Shown piece after piece: positions 61,921 to 64,000 of a DNA stretch of 64,000 nucleotides. The notes beneath the pieces were generated by a model, which was not told where the DNA came from, searched no databases, and was given only the letters and a program-made list of their open reading frames with translations. A program made the position numbers and the translations under genes. Source of the stretch: [Clostridium] citroniae WAL-17108 (GTDB lineage: Bacteria; Bacillota; Clostridia; Lachnospirales; Lachnospiraceae); NCBI RefSeq assembly GCF_000233455.1, contig NZ_JH376424.1, forward strand, positions 233,019 through 297,018, given 5' to 3'. Within the stretch, counting starts at the first letter, position 1; the number at the start of each line of letters is the position of its first letter.

Positions 61921-63438
61921 TCAGGTGATGGGCGCGGGATTAAAAATACAGAAGTCATTATATAATTTATATTTCTCGGCAAAGCTCTGCTTTCTGCCGC
62001 TGGCCACGTCAATGATCTCGTGGAACAACTGTGTTCCGATCTCCTGGATGGTAGCTTCACCGGTGGCAATGGGGCCTGCGTTCACATCAATGAGATCCTG
62101 CCACTGCATCTTCATGTCGTTTCTTGAACATACCTTGATCACAGGAGCGACCGCCAGGCCATAGGGGGTTCCGCGGCCTGTCATGAACACCTGAAGGCCG
62201 ATCCCGCTGGCCAGCTGGCAGGGGCCGCACACGATATCGCTGGCCGGTGTGGCCGCATAGATCAGTCCCTTTTTGGATGGTTTTTCCGCCGGCGACAGCA
62301 CCTCCACAATGGGGGACGTGCCTGACTTGGCAATGGAGCCCATGGCCTTTTCCACAATGTTGGACAACCCTCCCTTTTTGTTTCCGGGAGTGGGGTTGGC
62401 GCTTCGGTCCACCTGTCCGTTTTCCAGATATCGGTCATACCACTTCATCTCGTCAGCCAGCTTTTTGCCAACCTCGCTGTTGACGCAGCGCTCACCCAGA
62501 AGATAGACTCCGTCCCTGACTTCCGTGACTTCAGAGAAGAGAACCGTGGCGCCGCCTTTTACCAGCATATCTGCCGCGTATCCGGCAGAAGGATTGGCGG
62601 TGACTCCGGAAAAAGCATCACTGCCCCCGCACTGCATACCAATAAGCAGGTCGCTGAGTGGAAGGGTCTGGCGGGTTCTCCGGTTTAATTTTGCCAGCTT
62701 TTTCTCAGCCATTTCCATCAGGGAGCTGATCATGTCGTCAAATCCCTTTTTTTCCTGGAGGATGATCACGTTTTCCGGGGAAATGTCAGCCTCATCCAGC
62801 AGCATTTCCACTGTGAACTTTTCACATCCCAGGCCGACCACCATCAGCTCCCCGCCGAAGTTGGGATGCTTTGCAAGGTTTCTCAGGGCGCGTATGGGAA
62901 CCTTGGCCTCAGGTGCGCCGATGGCAACGCCGCAGCCGTAGGCATGGTTGATGGGGACAATATCATCCACATTGGGATATTTGGGCAGAAGCTCCCGCTT
63001 CATCCGCTCCACAGCCACGTTCAGGACTCCTGTCACACACTGCACCGTTGTGCTGATCCCAAGAATGTTCCTGGTGCCCCCGTACCCTCCGTTGGGATTT
63101 ACATACCCTTCCCATGTCACGACCGGCGGATCAGGAAGGTCCGTTACCAGGTTGGTGGCAAAGGTCATCTCGTCCACGGATGGCGGGGTGGGCAGCTTAA
63201 GCATGGTTTCATTGATCCACTGGCCCTTTTTTATGGGGTCGATGGCATAGCCCAGCACCACCCCGTAGCGGACGATCCTGCCGTTTTTGGGGATATCGCA
63301 CAGGGCGATCTTATGGGCCTGGGGGATATCCTGCTCCGCAACCACACCGTCCATGACCTGGGTTCCGGCCGGAATGTCATTGACTGCAATAGCCACATTG
63401 TCTTTGCCGCTGATTTTAATGTATAAGGGAACGCTCAT
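61921..63438 (-). CDS. garD: Galactarate dehydratase
   Basis: Dehydrates meso-galactarate to 5-keto-4-deoxyglucarate, joining the glucarate route. The 505 residues follow E. coli GarD along the full length: [94 protein letters not shown] and a C-terminal FNPAPIT. Altronate dehydratase (UxaA) is the nearest alternative; the N-terminal SAF-like domain fused in one chain favours GarD. It has its own promoter with an operator-like motif. Confidence 0.93.
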   Translation of the reverse strand: MSVPLYIKISGKDNVAIAVNDIPAGTQVMDGVVAEQDIPQAHKIALCDIPKNGRIVRYGVVLGYAIDPIKKGQWINETMLKLPTPPSVDEMTFATNLVTDLPDPPVVTWEGYVNPNGGYGGTRNILGISTTVQCVTGVLNVAVERMKRELLPKYPNVDDIVPINHAYGCGVAIGAPEAKVPIRALRNLAKHPNFGGELMVVGLGCEKFTVEMLLDEADISPENVIILQEKKGFDDMISSLMEMAEKKLAKLNRRTRQTLPLSDLLIGMQCGGSDAFSGVTANPSAGYAADMLVKGGATVLFSEVTEVRDGVYLLGERCVNSEVGKKLADEMKWYDRYLENGQVDRSANPTPGNKKGGLSNIVEKAMGSIAKSGTSPIVEVLSPAEKPSKKGLIYAATPASDIVCGPCQLASGIGLQVFMTGRGTPYGLAVAPVIKVCSRNDMKMQWQDLIDVNAGPIATGEATIQEIGTQLFHEIIDVASGRKQSFAEKYKLYNDFCIFNPAPIT

Positions 63439-63493
63439 TTTTTTCCTCCTTTAGTTTATGTGCACTCCCGGAGTACACTTATGAATTAATTTC

Positions 63494-63548
63494 ATTATAG
63501 CAACGGATCACTCATAAGTAAAATTATTAGATTTAAGTTTACTCTTAA
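63494..63548 (-). promoter_or_regulatory. garD promoter with operator-like motif
   Basis: Minus-strand TTTACT (63517-63522), 17 bases, TATAAT (63494-63499). TTAAGAGTAAA (63538-63548) lies 15 bases upstream of -35. AGTAAA and the TTTACT box form a perfect 6-bp dyad with 15 bases between. The gudD promoter has the same plan. Confidence 0.75.
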
Positions 63549-63553
63549 TTATT

Positions 63554-64000
63554 TTAAGCGTTGTGATCCTCTGCTTTCCATAAACCAAGAGCTGGCGATT
63601 TTATGAAATAGAATTCTTCTCCGTTTTCCAATGTGTGATATCCCTCCCATTTATCGTCCGGATGAAACAGCTTAAGAGCATGATCCAGAGGCATCCATCC
63701 ATATCCTGCTTTTCTTATCTCTGTGTCAGCCATCCATTCCGGATTTGTGGCGTATGTTATATTAAATCTTCCCTCAGAAGATCCGTGGATCAAATGGGCG
63801 CTTACCATTTCCAGATTTTCAAATACTCCGTGCTTATATAATTCCATGATTGTTTCAGTGCCGCAGTAACCGTATTGGCGGATGGCTGCGTCCACTGTCT
63901 TATTTTCCCCAAACATCTTCAAGCCCGGAGCAATGATTATAAGCTCTCCTCCATCCTTGATTGCCATCCGTGTTCTGTATATCGCCTTGTTTCCTACCCA
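63554..64000 (-). CDS. LarA-like (DUF2088) racemase/epimerase family protein, 5' end outside window
   Basis: The last 148 residues of a protein that continues past the right edge; the frame is open from base 64000 (WVGNKAIYRTRMAIKDGGELIIIAPG). It resembles the C-terminal domain of the nickel-pincer lactate racemase family, members of which also epimerise sugar acids. Upstream of garD with 115 bases between, so a sugar-acid substrate is plausible. The active-site N-terminal half is not visible. Confidence 0.7.
   Translation of the reverse strand, partial: WVGNKAIYRTRMAIKDGGELIIIAPGLKMFGENKTVDAAIRQYGYCGTETIMELYKHGVFENLEMVSAHLIHGSSEGRFNITYATNPEWMADTEIRKAGYGWMPLDHALKLFHPDDKWEGYHTLENGEEFYFIKSPALGLWKAEDHNA

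Noticed and set aside
1..64000. tRNA genes, CRISPR arrays, insertion sequences, prophage or integration sites.
   Set aside because: No cloverleaf-like tRNA consensus, regularly spaced repeats, transposase, integrase or phage structural gene was seen by reading; a tRNAscan or repeat search would settle short cases.

Overview
The window looks like a chromosomal segment of a gut-type Clostridia, most probably Lachnospiraceae of the Enterocloster / Clostridium clostridioforme kind. This is inferred from gene content and order, GC near 50%, strong AGGAGG ribosome sites and the near-universal TTGACA-17-TATAAT promoters. No tRNA, rRNA, CRISPR array, insertion sequence or prophage gene was recognised. 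Almost everything is on the minus strand; only the PP-loop thiolase gene (7080), glmS (12083) and an AEC transporter (60937) are on plus.

Region 1 (1-6955) is a sugar-uptake locus. It holds an HPr-like phosphocarrier, a MupG/DUF871 6-phospho-glycosidase, a PRD regulator of the LicR type, a cellobiose/lactose-family PTS (IIA, IIB, IIC), a free-standing N-terminal GrdB-like domain and a cytosolic N4-(GlcNAc)-Asn amidase cut by the window start. Two nearly identical 21-bp palindromes, each exactly 31 bp upstream of a -10 box, tie mupG-regulator and the PTS operon into one regulon. The gene set suggests uptake and breakdown of a phosphorylated amino-sugar conjugate, possibly GlcNAc-asparagine; the substrate is inference.

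Region 2 (7000-14700) has a TtcA-like enzyme, an LCP cell-wall ligase with long disordered tails, an NlpC/P60 protein, and glmS behind a recognisable glmS ribozyme and a consensus promoter.

Region 3 (14800-38030) is a long leftward run of cell-envelope, division and housekeeping genes. In transcription order it is ylxM-ffh-rpsP-khpA-rimM, terminator, mutL-miaA-PLP lyase-DUF4321-radC-mreC-mreD-PBP2-minC-minD-minE-rodA-mgsA-dac-P-loop protein-HlyD-like-yggS-sepF-aroB-lspA-rluD. mreB is missing from its usual place before mreC, and trmD-rplS are missing after rimM.

Region 4 (38120-44582) contains a membrane-anchored MerR regulator with a 19-bp-spacer promoter, and an operon of a 5-formyl-THF cyclo-ligase-like protein with a nucleoside-type (BMP/Nup) ABC transporter.

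Region 5 (44839-64000) combines aldarate catabolism (gudD-gntP, and garD with a LarA-like gene cut by the window end) with citrate synthase, a JetA-JetB-JetC condensin-like operon lacking the JetD nuclease, a siroheme/tetrapyrrole cluster (MET8-like, hemC, cobA-hemD), a C39-like peptidase, a second D,D-carboxypeptidase and an AEC transporter. The gudD and garD promoters, 15 kb apart, share an operator-like motif at almost the same distance from -35, which suggests one regulator for both.
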